DNA of 64,000 bases, taken from CAWUKT01 sp964352215. GTDB lineage: Bacteria; Bacteroidota; Bacteroidia; J057; JADKCL01. The notes under the pieces are model-generated. The model saw only the letters and a list, made by a program, of their open reading frames with translations. It made no database searches and was not told where the DNA came from. The stretch is from assembly GCA_964352215.1 (NCBI GenBank), contig CAYGRE010000031.1, positions 4,422-68,421 of the forward strand, in the 5' to 3' direction. Position numbers and translations under genes: made by a program. This document shows positions 51,503-61,700 of the stretch, in pieces. Position 1 is the first letter of the stretch. Each line of letters starts with the position of its first letter.

Positions 51503-52966
51503 TTGAAACCGAAGCAACTATATGATCTTATTATCAACCTTTCCAAAGATCAGAAAGGGAAGGTTTCTCGTTTTCTGGAAAGCACTAAGGGATCTCAAAA
51601 CCCGCATTACTTATTGCTCTACAAAAGGTTGTCGGAACTGAAGAATTGGGATGAAGATTCAGAAAATCAGATACGTGGAAATGAATTAGTAGACCCGACC
51701 ACTTTTTATCAAAATAAGGAATTACTGTTAGAGAAAATTATTTTGGCCTTGTCCGAGCCATTGGCCGAGATACCGAATACTCGGTTTATTAGAGTTGCTG
51801 TTGAGTATAATGCAATAGAACTGGCTCGAAGAACAGCACAGAGAATTTTAAAAATCCACCAAGCGAGTGAAGACCATTGGGGCATATTAATACTTCTAAG
51901 GTTGAATCAGGAGTTGAATGAAATTTATAGTCTATCTGTTATTGAGAACATCAGCCCCCAATTACTCGATAAGACAAGGGCGGCATGTGATGCTGACTTA
52001 GAACTTTCTGATCTGTACAAAAGGCTAAAAAGTTTTATTCATAGAGATCCTTCGGAGTGGAAATTTCTGGGGGAAGGGATATTGTCCAGAATAAGCGAAA
52101 TCCCCACCTTTACGACTAATCAGCGATTTCGAAGTGAAAGGGTAAAATCAAGAGCTTTATGGTTTACGGGTGACTCTCTAGCCTCAATTCAAAACCAAGA
52201 AACTTTGATCAATGAGTTTGAGGGTAAGGGGATTCCCAATGGGCTATGGCTGCAAGACCTTTCCTTTTTGATTCAACTATATGGGGATTCCGGCCACGAT
52301 GAAAAGGCTCACCATTGGACACTGAAATTAGGAGCAGTTCCAATTGATTCTGAGCAAGATCGTTTGTTTCAAAAAAGTCTCTGGGTTAAGAATGCGCTGT
52401 TGATTGCAGATCGTTTTTGGAGATATGAGCTCTCGAAAGTCGCGTTAGATATTCTGGAGGGAAACCCAGGAATCTTCGATAGGAACTATGAGACACTTCT
52501 TCGCTACACCGGAGCAATGATTGCGTGGGGAACTGATCACTGGGATAATTCCTTGGAGATTTTGGAACGAATTAGAAAGATACCAAAGCGAGATCGCCCC
52601 CTGATCACCTGGCAACCCTATTTATTAAAAGTAATTGTGAAACTAACCAGGGGGGATGATACAAACTCAAGTTTTCGGTCGGCAAAACGGTTTTTGAAAA
52701 AGCAGGATTTAGAATTGCCTTGGTTAATCCTTAGAATAGGCCAAGAAGTCCATAAGAACCCCGATTCCATTACCGATCAAGCGGTTGAAGAATGGATTAA
52801 TGCATACAACAAGCTAATTGCGATCCCTGAAGAGAAAACCGCATCTTTCTTTTTTGACCTTGAACTTTGGCTGAAATCCCTACAGAAGGGTGTGAATATG
52901 GCCCAAATGAGCCGCTTCGAAGCGATTTCAATTAAAGCTTCTTCGAATAGCCTTTCATTTCTTTAA
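51503..52966 (+). CDS. Unnamed ~500-aa helical repeat family, member 4
   Basis: A 487-aa soluble helical protein with the family N-terminus LYDLIINLSKDQKGKVSRFL; TTG 51503 is the apparent start and no in-frame ATG is close. The gene is visibly AT-richer than the other three members and than its neighbours, a sign of separate acquisition with the accessory block. It overlaps the convergent small secreted gene by 4 bp. Confidence 0.78.
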   Translation: MKPKQLYDLIINLSKDQKGKVSRFLESTKGSQNPHYLLLYKRLSELKNWDEDSENQIRGNELVDPTTFYQNKELLLEKIILALSEPLAEIPNTRFIRVAVEYNAIELARRTAQRILKIHQASEDHWGILILLRLNQELNEIYSLSVIENISPQLLDKTRAACDADLELSDLYKRLKSFIHRDPSEWKFLGEGILSRISEIPTFTTNQRFRSERVKSRALWFTGDSLASIQNQETLINEFEGKGIPNGLWLQDLSFLIQLYGDSGHDEKAHHWTLKLGAVPIDSEQDRLFQKSLWVKNALLIADRFWRYELSKVALDILEGNPGIFDRNYETLLRYTGAMIAWGTDHWDNSLEILERIRKIPKRDRPLITWQPYLLKVIVKLTRGDDTNSSFRSAKRFLKKQDLELPWLILRIGQEVHKNPDSITDQAVEEWINAYNKLIAIPEEKTASFFFDLELWLKSLQKGVNMAQMSRFEAISIKASSNSLSFL

Positions 52967-53268
52967 ATCCCTCCAGCTATAATTAGAATTCCCAACCCCC
53001 CTTCAGCAGATGTCTGAAACGTAACCTCATACCCGGAGTTAACCTTTTCAATAATCATCGTACCACCTTCATATTGGTTACGGACTGTGGAATAAGTCAA
53101 TCCTGTTAGGTCTACCACCTGATCAATGATCCATTCCAAAGTGACATCGTCAATTCCGGCCTGGACATTCTCGGTTGTGAACAAAGAGGTCTGAGAAGTT
53201 TCAGCACACACCCTTCCTGGAAAGGCGGCGCACATCGCGACTAGCGCGACAAATACCATTTTTCGCAT
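52963..53268 (-). CDS. Small secreted protein (101 aa)
   Basis: Signal peptide MRKMVFVALVAMCAAFPGRVCA is residues 1-22 in full, giving a mature ~79-residue protein with no recognised fold (ITLEWIIDQ-like helix DVTLEWIIDQVVDL, then strands). It could be periplasmic. It is convergent with the helical-family gene and divergent from the predicted effector gene; a link with either is unproven. Confidence 0.65.
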   Translation of the reverse strand: MRKMVFVALVAMCAAFPGRVCAETSQTSLFTTENVQAGIDDVTLEWIIDQVVDLTGLTYSTVRNQYEGGTMIIEKVNSGYEVTFQTSAEGGLGILIIAGGI

Positions 53269-53673
53269 GTTTAACTAATTAATATTGAGACGGATTAAAT
53301 ATACGATTTTGCTTGGCTGGGTTGCTTGGAGATTGAAAATCAAAGGCCCGCGGTCAGGGGGAATCCTTACGTTATTGCATCTTCAATTCCGATATCCTAA
53401 TCATTGCACTTGCAAATTTGAGGGGAATTCTGGCTCAACATTTCAGATTTGAGGGGAATTGCCCATCGATCTTTCAAGCTCTGCAAGTCGTCCCTCAATT
53501 CTGAAACACCCTGTTATTAGTCATTTGTGGCCTGTAATTCCTCCTGTTACATTTGTCAGACAACAGGACTCAACACCCTTCCTTTAGCGAATATTGAGGC
53601 GAGACACAGCCCTCAACACACGGACCTTCCCACCCATCGGTTGCGCATTGGTATCACCCAAAAAGCAAATACG
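53269..53673. other. Upstream region of the effector gene
   Basis: A 405-bp divergent intergenic region. In-frame codons upstream of the effector ATG exist to 53527 but are not protein-like. It contains the two direct repeats listed separately and a -7-like CAAATTTG (53413-53420). Confidence 0.45.
53416..53460. promoter_or_regulatory. Two ATTTGAGGGGAATT direct repeats
   Basis: The 14-mer occurs exactly at 53416-53429 and 53447-53460. The start-to-start distance is 31 bp, three helical turns, so two regulator molecules would sit on the same face of the DNA. They lie ~215 bp upstream of the effector start. Confidence 0.45.
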
Positions 53674-54810
53674 ATGAAAGAAAGTGCAATTATCCGTTCC
53701 CATGCCGCAGGAGCAACAGGCGGTCATTTCGATACAAGTACCATGCAACGGTCCAGAAAGCCCCCTGCTTTCAGCTTATCCACGAGCAAGGCAGACCAAT
53801 CCCCCGGAGCGAGTCCAATATCAGGACAGTTCTTAAGTGGAAGCATCGGACGCGGGGCCAAGAATGATCCATCTGATCTTGAGCGAATGGCCCATTTTCT
53901 GGAATCTCAAGGCATCCCAAAATCTCTGGCCAAATACGCGAACAATCCGAGTATTCTTGGGGATGTTCTAGAAAGGTATCAGCAGGAAGCATTGGGCTGG
54001 AAGAGTGTAGATGGTCGGGCTGATCCGGGGGGTAAAACGATCAAAGCCATTTTGGCTGGAAAAGGCAGGGAAGTTGTGGCGGGATGGATACACGAGGCAT
54101 TTAGTTCTTCTCAATCCTCTGATGCGCTCCCGGAAAAAACACAAGGCACCATCAAGCAAAAAGAGGAGAAGGCGGGAACGGTTGCTAAGCTGGAAGAAGG
54201 GGAACAATGGATTATGCCACCTTTGCTAGGTGAAGCAGATTATATCACCCAGGCACCACCCAATAGAGCCGCAGGAGCAAAGACATTGACCAAGAATCAA
54301 TTATTTTCATGGGATCTTTCCAGTTATGGTCCCGGAAAAACCCGCGACATCTCTAAATCTGAATACTGGACAAGTCATACCAATTGGACCCATCGCAAAT
54401 ATGGCCATTGGTCGGACTATGATGGGGCTTTGGCGGCTACCCATTGGTTAGGTTGCCACAATGCTTGTATCTATATGGCCCAGAGTGCTGGCGTGAGTGG
54501 CGTATCTCACAACTCAGACTACAACCAGAAGATGAAAGTTTCCAAAGCCAAAGGGGAAGCCGCAGAAAGCTGCATTGATCCTCAACTGAAGGCTGGGAAA
54601 GTAGTGGTCGTTCGGATAGAGGGACACCACAGTGTTTTGGTTATCGGGAAAGGCCGGGATGCGAAAGGGGAATTCTATGCTTTCTTTGATCCGGGCCGTA
54701 CTGGAACCAAGGGCCACAATCTAAAGGCCAATCGTTTGTATATAACCAAGAAAACTATTTCCAACAGTCGTTATTCCAGAGTTTCCGGGGTGCGCCAATC
54801 CAATACCTGA
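53674..54810 (+). CDS. Predicted peptidoglycan-hydrolase effector (PG-binding-like plus cysteine amidase-like domain)
   Basis: A 378-aa protein without a signal peptide. Residues 1-50 are disordered with PPAFSLSTS at 30-38. Residues ~55-127 follow the peptidoglycan-binding-like pattern GSIGRGAKNDPSDLE, then VLERYQQEALGW and SVDGRADPGGKTIKAI. The C-terminal domain has a plausible Cys/His/Asp arrangement as in NlpC/P60 or papain-like amidases: C261/C265 in LGCHNACIYMAQ, H318/H319 in EGHHSVLVIG and D339 in FFDPG. Export by a contractile or other non-Sec route would fit the missing signal peptide. A lipoprotein gene starts 2 bp later. The start ATG 53674 is preferred to the frame opening at 53527. 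Confidence 0.75.
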   Translation: MKESAIIRSHAAGATGGHFDTSTMQRSRKPPAFSLSTSKADQSPGASPISGQFLSGSIGRGAKNDPSDLERMAHFLESQGIPKSLAKYANNPSILGDVLERYQQEALGWKSVDGRADPGGKTIKAILAGKGREVVAGWIHEAFSSSQSSDALPEKTQGTIKQKEEKAGTVAKLEEGEQWIMPPLLGEADYITQAPPNRAAGAKTLTKNQLFSWDLSSYGPGKTRDISKSEYWTSHTNWTHRKYGHWSDYDGALAATHWLGCHNACIYMAQSAGVSGVSHNSDYNQKMKVSKAKGEAAESCIDPQLKAGKVVVVRIEGHHSVLVIGKGRDAKGEFYAFFDPGRTGTKGHNLKANRLYITKKTISNSRYSRVSGVRQSNT

Positions 54811-54812
54811 TC

Positions 54813-55250
54813 ATGAGAAAGCCATTTATATTCTTGTTTCTCTGTGCGCTCCTGTCTTGTTCGAGTGACATTGCAGAATTTGCGCCACCTATTACCGGAA
54901 AGGAGATCGGGGAACGGTGGGAGGAGGTTCGGAAGAATGCTATTCCCTGTGATTTCCCTGGTTGTGGGACTGCTGTTTACTGTCTGTTCCGGGTGAGGTA
55001 CCCCTCTTTTTCTCTACTGTTTACCGGATCAAAGCTAGATTCATACAATCAGTTTGAAAGCTTTTTCAATGTCTATCGGGAAATGAATGGAAGCACCACT
55101 GATTACAATCTCTTTGTTTTGCTAGGTGAGGAGGGCTATTTGAAGGCAACGGAGTTCTTCCATGTTACGGAGAACATCGAAATTCCAGAAGAGGACCAAT
55201 ACATTGGTATTTCAGATACGGGCTTGGTGATTCCAAGTCGTCAGCCCTAG
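54813..55250 (+). CDS. Lipoprotein, candidate immunity protein for the upstream effector
   Basis: A 145-aa lipoprotein with a short signal peptide and lipobox LLSC (lipid cysteine at residue 16), followed by a ~125-residue soluble domain with three further cysteines (PCDFPGCGTAVYC). It starts 2 bp after the effector stop. A periplasm-facing lipoprotein is where protection from a peptidoglycan-cutting enzyme would be needed, as for known amidase-effector immunity proteins. The pairing is inference from position and topology; no family is recognised. Confidence 0.7.
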   Translation: MRKPFIFLFLCALLSCSSDIAEFAPPITGKEIGERWEEVRKNAIPCDFPGCGTAVYCLFRVRYPSFSLLFTGSKLDSYNQFESFFNVYREMNGSTTDYNLFVLLGEEGYLKATEFFHVTENIEIPEEDQYIGISDTGLVIPSRQP

Positions 55251-55328
55251 TTTTTTCATATTCCATTATTCGAAAAGAGCCTTTTGGGGTATTCTCGGAA
55301 GGCTCCTTTCCTAAACCCAATCAACAAC

Positions 55329-55652
55329 ATGAATATTCCCCAAATACATATCGGCCAATTGGTCGAACAGCGAATTATTGAGCTTGGAATGACCAAAGCC
55401 GAATTTGGTCGCAGGATGGATACCAGTCGCCAGAATGTGAATTCTCTATTGAGGAAGGAGAACTGGACAGTGGATGTGATCGCTGCTGCGAGTCAAATAT
55501 TGGGGCAGAATTTCTTTTTGGCATTTTTTCCGAAGGGGTTTAGCCAAGAAGGGGGAGAGGTTCGGGTTCGGAAACGGTTTAAGGTTTGGATTGAAATGGA
55601 TAGTAGGGATGACTTTGAAGAGTTTTTAAGGTGGCGGCAGGGGAGGGATTAG
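55329..55652 (+). CDS. Small HTH (XRE-like) DNA-binding protein
   Basis: A 107-aa protein with a helix-turn-helix (GMTKAEFGRRMDTSRQNVNS, about residues 18-37) followed by W-T-V-D-x-I-x-x-A-x-x-x-L-G-x-N-F-F, the same layout as the 47443 gene. ATG 55329 is chosen over a frame start at 55284. It is on the effector strand, 78 bp after the lipoprotein gene, and may regulate that pair or itself. Confidence 0.8.
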   Translation: MNIPQIHIGQLVEQRIIELGMTKAEFGRRMDTSRQNVNSLLRKENWTVDVIAAASQILGQNFFLAFFPKGFSQEGGEVRVRKRFKVWIEMDSRDDFEEFLRWRQGRD

Positions 55653-55760
55653 GTGAAGAATGTCCAGTCTTCATCCCTATGAAGATAGCTCTCTTGGCTA
55701 GAGACTATGTGCATTTGTTAAATGCATATTTTAATTCTCGATTCCAGTAGAAGACAATTA

Positions 55761-58700
55761 TTATCCAAGTGGCTTTTGCTTCTCCAATCTATGAATTAAT
55801 GTAACAGTCTGAACTGATCCCGTCTCGGATGAGCTGGGATTGCTGAGAGATGCTTCAACTACTGGGTGAAGAGATCCTTTATTTTGGGGATCATTGATCT
55901 TCATATTAGATGACATGGGTTGCTGCACACTTGCTGAATAAAATATTTCAACATGGGGAGATCCTAGCTTCAATCCTAGAATGCCATTCATTAAGCCCTT
56001 TTGACAGTTACCACACATTGGCAGTTTGCCTGCCATGGCAAATGTGATTTTTTGTTTATCAGATGAATAAGCAAGATTTGCAGGGTTCTTCGAGGTTTTA
56101 AGATCTGCCATAAAGCGGCCCTCAGTGTGCTGAGAAAATTTAGCCTTATCTGTATTTTGAATACTGGGCAATCTCTGGTGAACTGCTCCCGCAGTCCCAC
56201 CTCCAGCCTTATTGGTTTCATAAGTCTTTTGAATTTTTCCTTTTTTATCGAAAAGGATCATTTTGTGGCCTGGAGAAGGAGCTTCATCTAAGCTTCCCAG
56301 GTTTCCATGAGGGATTTTGTCCAATTCTGGGTGCGTCGTACTTGTCTTGAAGACAATATTGCCTTGATTTGAACTGGTAGTTGGATCAGGCGAAGGTTTT
56401 CTCCGGCTATCTTTCCTGATTTTCTCTATGCTTTTTTTTCGCGAATCTATCCCCGCCTTATCTCTTCGGATATTGCCACCTCTTACATCAATTCCTCGTT
56501 TTATGCCTTGGTTGGAATCTTCTCCATTTTTTGATTTCGCTCTCGTACAGGTTCTACGATTGTGTCCTTGCATGCCACATTGGGTACATGCCATCCCCCC
56601 GGTATCCACATGTGTAATGGGATTTCCAACGACAAATTCATACAAATTCAACCCGTCGATGGTCCCGGCAGGATCGGTGCTGGTCCATCGTCCGAGCCAG
56701 GGGGCGTAGTAGCGCATGCCGTAATAATAAAGGCCTGTGACATCGTCTTTTTCTTTGCCGCTGTATTGGTAGTGTTTGGTTTTGATCTCAGTCTGGCTTT
56801 TGGCGGCCATGATGCTAGTGCCTCCGTAGGTGTAGTATTCTTCGAAGGTGATGATGTCGGCATTTTCATCCAGCTCGTAGATGGAGGAATTAAGGAGGTC
56901 GTTGTATTGGTAGCGGAGCTGGGCTTTCTTTTCTCCTGGCTTCGGGGTGCCTGCCTTCCTGTAGCGCCAGATACAAGCGCAGCTATCGCCGTCGAGGATG
57001 CGGATGAGGTGCCAATCGGGGGGGGGCTTCTGGCCGGTCTGGGTTTTGGTGTAGGTGCGGCGGGCCTCGATCCCGCCGAGGTAGATGACTTCCTTTATAA
57101 TGAGGCCGGTGGCGGTTTTTTGCTCATGAACCTTGCGTACACGGCGGCCAGCGCTGTCGTAGGTGTAGTATTCGGCATCGTTGATGGTGTTTTGTCGCTC
57201 TATGACTACCGAGGAATGGAGATTGTCGCGGTAATTCCAGTTGAGGTTGTGACAGCCGCCGAGGGTCTGCATGTTGCCGTTCGGGTCGTAGGTATAGGCT
57301 CTGGGAGGGGCGGTGATTCCGAATTGGCTGGTCCCGATGCGATTGGAGGTCTTTTGGATGTGGGTGGTCCTGGTGGATGAGGCTTTGCCGATGTGTTTCA
57401 TGCGGAGCAGGTTGCCGGCACCATCGTAGTGGTATTGCTGGGTGTAGTTTTGAAGGGCTTTGGGATCGGTTCCTGGTGGTCTCTGGTGGTCAAAGTAGGA
57501 TTTGTTGAACTTATTCTGATTGGTCTGAACATTCTGCCACATGCTAATCTGTTCGCGGCCGGTGGCTTCGGTTAAGCGATAGAGGGTATCGTAGGTGTAG
57601 GTGGCGGTGGCTTCTACTTTTTGGTTGCTGAAGAAGGTGGCGGTGACTCCGTGGTTGATCCGGGCGGTGACATTTCCGACCGGGTCGTGATGGTATTGGA
57701 GATGTTGTATCAACTGGATCTGGTGGCCTTTTTGACGAGTACTTTTGATCTCTGTCAATTCAAAATTGATGGGGTCGTAGCCGTAGGTAGTTTGGGTCTT
57801 GTTCTGGTAGCTGATGGTGGTGCGTTGGCTTTTGGCATTGTAGGTAATCCCGGTGATGCCGGGAGTCGGGGTGGAAGCCTGGCTGCCAGCGATTACCCGG
57901 AGGCTTTTGAGCGAGTTGGTGCTGTAGTAGGCGGGATGTTGGGTATTGCCGTCATTATCGGTGCTTCTGAGAGTGCGGCCAATGGCGTCGATCCGGGCAC
58001 TGGTGGTATATACTTCCTGTTCCAATAGGGTTCTGATGCCAGGTGGCAAGGTCAGGTCCCCGCAGGCCTGCCGAGTTTGTAATCCCTGCATGGATCGGGC
58101 GAGGGCGGCGAGGTCCGGTTCGGTGACCGTATTCCAATCGGCCTCCTCCTTGTAATCGCTTTTCAGGGAACGAGCGGATAGCATGGGCTGGTCATGGATG
58201 TCATAGAGGGGGCTCAGGGACAGGCCGGCCTGGTCGAGGTGGATGGTGGGTTTGTCCCGGAGGTTGTTTTGTGCAGGTTCTTTGAAATAGGGTGTCCCAT
58301 TATGGCGGCTGTCCCCGTAGAGGGTCATTATTACTGTCTGGTAGAGGGCGAGGTCCTGATTCCGGACATATTGGGAGATGGGGCGGTTCAGGACGTCGTA
58401 TTGATGGTATTGCGAGGTGCCGCGGGTGTCCCGGCTATAGATGGGCTGTCCAAGGACATTGTTGAGGGTCCAGCGGGTCCCTGCATCGGCGGAGACTGTC
58501 TTGAGGCGCTCCCGGCTAAGGCTGTAGATGCTGACAAAATTGTTCAAGCCCTGAGGATGCAGGCGCTGATCGGCGCTGGTAAGCTCATCGCCCAGTATGT
58601 CAAAGGTTGCGTATGTGGCGTCCTTCTGATCTTTATAGACCTTGAGCTGCTCACTTTGGACTTTCCGGCCGAGGCCGTCCTCCTGGTGGATGAAGGGGGT

Positions 58701-61700
58701 ATTCTTATCTTTTTCGGCTTGTGTGAAGGCGGCGGTGTTGATGTTTGCAGTGGGGGTTGGTTGGTATTGGCTGTCGCCTAGGCTGTCATTCTCATCGTAG
58801 GTCAGGCTGCTCCATGGGCTGGGAATGAACTGTGCGGCCAGCTTGCCGTAAAGCTTTTGGTTCAGGTAGCCGGTGAAGGAGGGGCTTTTTTCTACCAGGT
58901 CCAGGGCCCCGAAGAGAGTCTTCGTGAAAAAGCCGTAGGGAGTACGCTGGAGGACATCGCGACCCAATGCATCGTAAAAGAGGGTGGCGGCATGACCGAG
59001 CTCATTGAGCTCTTTTTCATCGATGTAGGTATGGTTAGGGGAGAAATAGGGCTCGTATTGCCTGATGGGTTGGCCTTTTGTGTCATATCGAATCGCTCCT
59101 GAAGTAAGCCAGCAGGAATCTGCTGTACCGGTCACGACCTTCTTTTCGGTCGCATCCCAACTGCGCACCGTCTGAGAGCCGTCGAAATAGACTTTGGTCT
59201 GAAGGGAACGGCTCAATCCGTCACGGTAGCTGACCGTCCGTTGGATCTCTGGGGGGGGGGACGTGGGCGTCCCATTTATGTAGGTGTAATTATCATTTTG
59301 GAGGGTCAGTACCTGTGGGGGCTGCCTATCTCTTTCCCAGGCATAGAGATCATAGTGGTAATAACTTGCTGCCTGCTGTAGGTAGTTTTTTGGATCTTTT
59401 AGAATCTCCTCTATGGTTGGAGAGGAATGGGGGGGGATCCATGTTGACAGATCGGCAAATCCTACCGTTTTGGCACCCTGGGTCCCGCTTTCGGAGGTGG
59501 CGATTACCCTGCCCAGAGGGTCCCAAATTACCGTGGCGGTGTTCTGATTAAGATCGCGGATGGCGATGGGCTGGATAGTGCGGTAATCGAAGTCGGTGAC
59601 CGTGGTCTGATTGTCCAGGGGATCGATGATCTTCCGAATGTAGAGCCGGGTCTTGTCGTAGGTGTAGCTTGTTTTGGCTGCCTGAGTTATGGCCCCGGAC
59701 TGGGCATTCCAATTGATGTAGGGATATTGATAAGGATCAAAGTATGCCTTAGGGAGGTAAAAGGTGGCCTGGTCATGATAGCTCTGGGCACTACCGGGGT
59801 CCCAGTAATAGTCTGCTTCGTCCCCTTCCGTATAGGTAATATATCCACCGCGAGCGCCATGAGTGTCCGGATCGCCGGTTTGCAGTAGAGAATCGAGCTC
59901 AGCGGGGGGCAGGAAGGGAAATTCGGCTGGTAGCTGTGCTTGATTCAGGTCTGCGGTTTCGATCCGGTGGACCAGGGCGGGCACCTTTACGTTGCCGAAT
60001 TTCAGTTCTTTTTTCTCTGACGCATCGTAATGATAGTGCCTTTCCCAGTGGATGAGGCGGTCCTCTTTCTTTTGGGATGCTTGTTTTATCTGATCCCGGA
60101 TCTCGGATAGGGAAAAATATCCATGGTCATTCGGTTTGAGTCCTCGGATCTCATGGCTCCTAGCCTCCAGAGGCATGCCGATCAGATATCCCTGGCTGGC
60201 CGACCAACGCAAGGGCGACGAGTTCTCCCAGATTGTGTCGGCTTCGATGGAGTTGAACCACGTGCTTTGGTCATAGGATACCCATAGACGGGATTGCTGG
60301 TCTTTGGTCTGGGTGTCCATTTGGCCGGAGATATTCTCCGGCCGGCGCGGATAGGTCACTGTACAGGATTCGAGAACCTGACCATAGCGGTCGAGTTCCA
60401 GGGTGAAATCGTGGTAGACGCGCGGATCGGCTGCATTGCGCTCGTAGTCGTAATGGAGAGTTTGTCTTTGATGAAGAAGGAAGGCACTGTATTTATTCCC
60501 AGTCAGGGCCTGGATCTCTTCTACCTGGAACTGGGTCTCGGATACGGTGTAGGGAGCGTACTGCCAGGGGGACCCGTCGCGACCGTAGACCTCTGTGCGG
60601 AGTACGGCTCCATGTAGGGTCCGGTGGGCATCCCGCAAAGTATCGGCTGCAGGGGTGGCGGCCAGGTAGTCGATCTTTGTACCTGGCAGAAGGTAGGCTT
60701 GGGGATCGTCCTGCCAATATTCTTTCCGGTATTGGGTAAGCAGGGCCTCCTCCTCTATGTAGGCACCGGTATGGTACCAGGTCCTGGTGAGGAGTGGCGG
60801 CGGATGGTAGGCTGCCTCCACGCCGCTTGCTAATGGCATGAGGTCGGTGAACGTGGCTTGCTCGGTACGGTCTACCCTTCCGAATCCGCGAAAGATCCTT
60901 TCGAAGCCATCGTAATAGCCATGACTATAGCGGTAGGCGCTGGTCGTGCGGGTATTGGCGATATGGTCGAGGTGAGTTACGGTCTCGATGACATTTACGG
61001 GGGAGGGCAAATGAGTGATCCAGGGCCGGTCTTCCGCTTTGTCCTCCAGATAGAACTTTGTCGATCCAGCATAGCAAATGGTGGTGGTGGCGCCCATGCT
61101 GTTATCAATCTCATTCAGCAGGTAGGGTTTTTGAGAACGCAGTTCTTCTTTGTTTGTTGGGCCGGTGACCGTAGCCAGGTTGAAATCATAGTACCACTGC
61201 CGGGGCGCCGGGTGAGTCTTTGCGAATACCAGGCAGCTGCTGCCGTTGCCTCGGATATCGGCAAAGCTGACCTGGTCCAGACGGTCCCACGATGTCGGCA
61301 GGGGGATCCGAATCGGGGTAGTGCTAAAGGCATTTCCGCTTTGATTCAGGTAGATGTCGATGTGGGTAGTGGAGAGGTAGGCCAGGTCTGTGAGACCCGA
61401 GCCATCGACATCGGCCCATAGGAGCCGGTCAATGCTGAAATCCGGTCCGAAGTCGGGAGCTTGGTCCATGACCACTTTCCTGCCGAACTTTCCGTAGCCG
61501 AGACTGGGCCAACACTCTACAGTGCTGCGGGTGATGCGGACCCGTTGGGCCAGGCCGCTGCCGATCATGTCGGCGAAGAAAAGGGTCTCATTCGGCGCAT
61601 TCGGCATAGAGTAGGGCAAGTTGTACCTGCGCTCCTCGTAATTCGCAGTAGCAAAGCCTTTTTCTCTCAGGGAGGCGTTCATGCGGACCCGATCCTGCTC

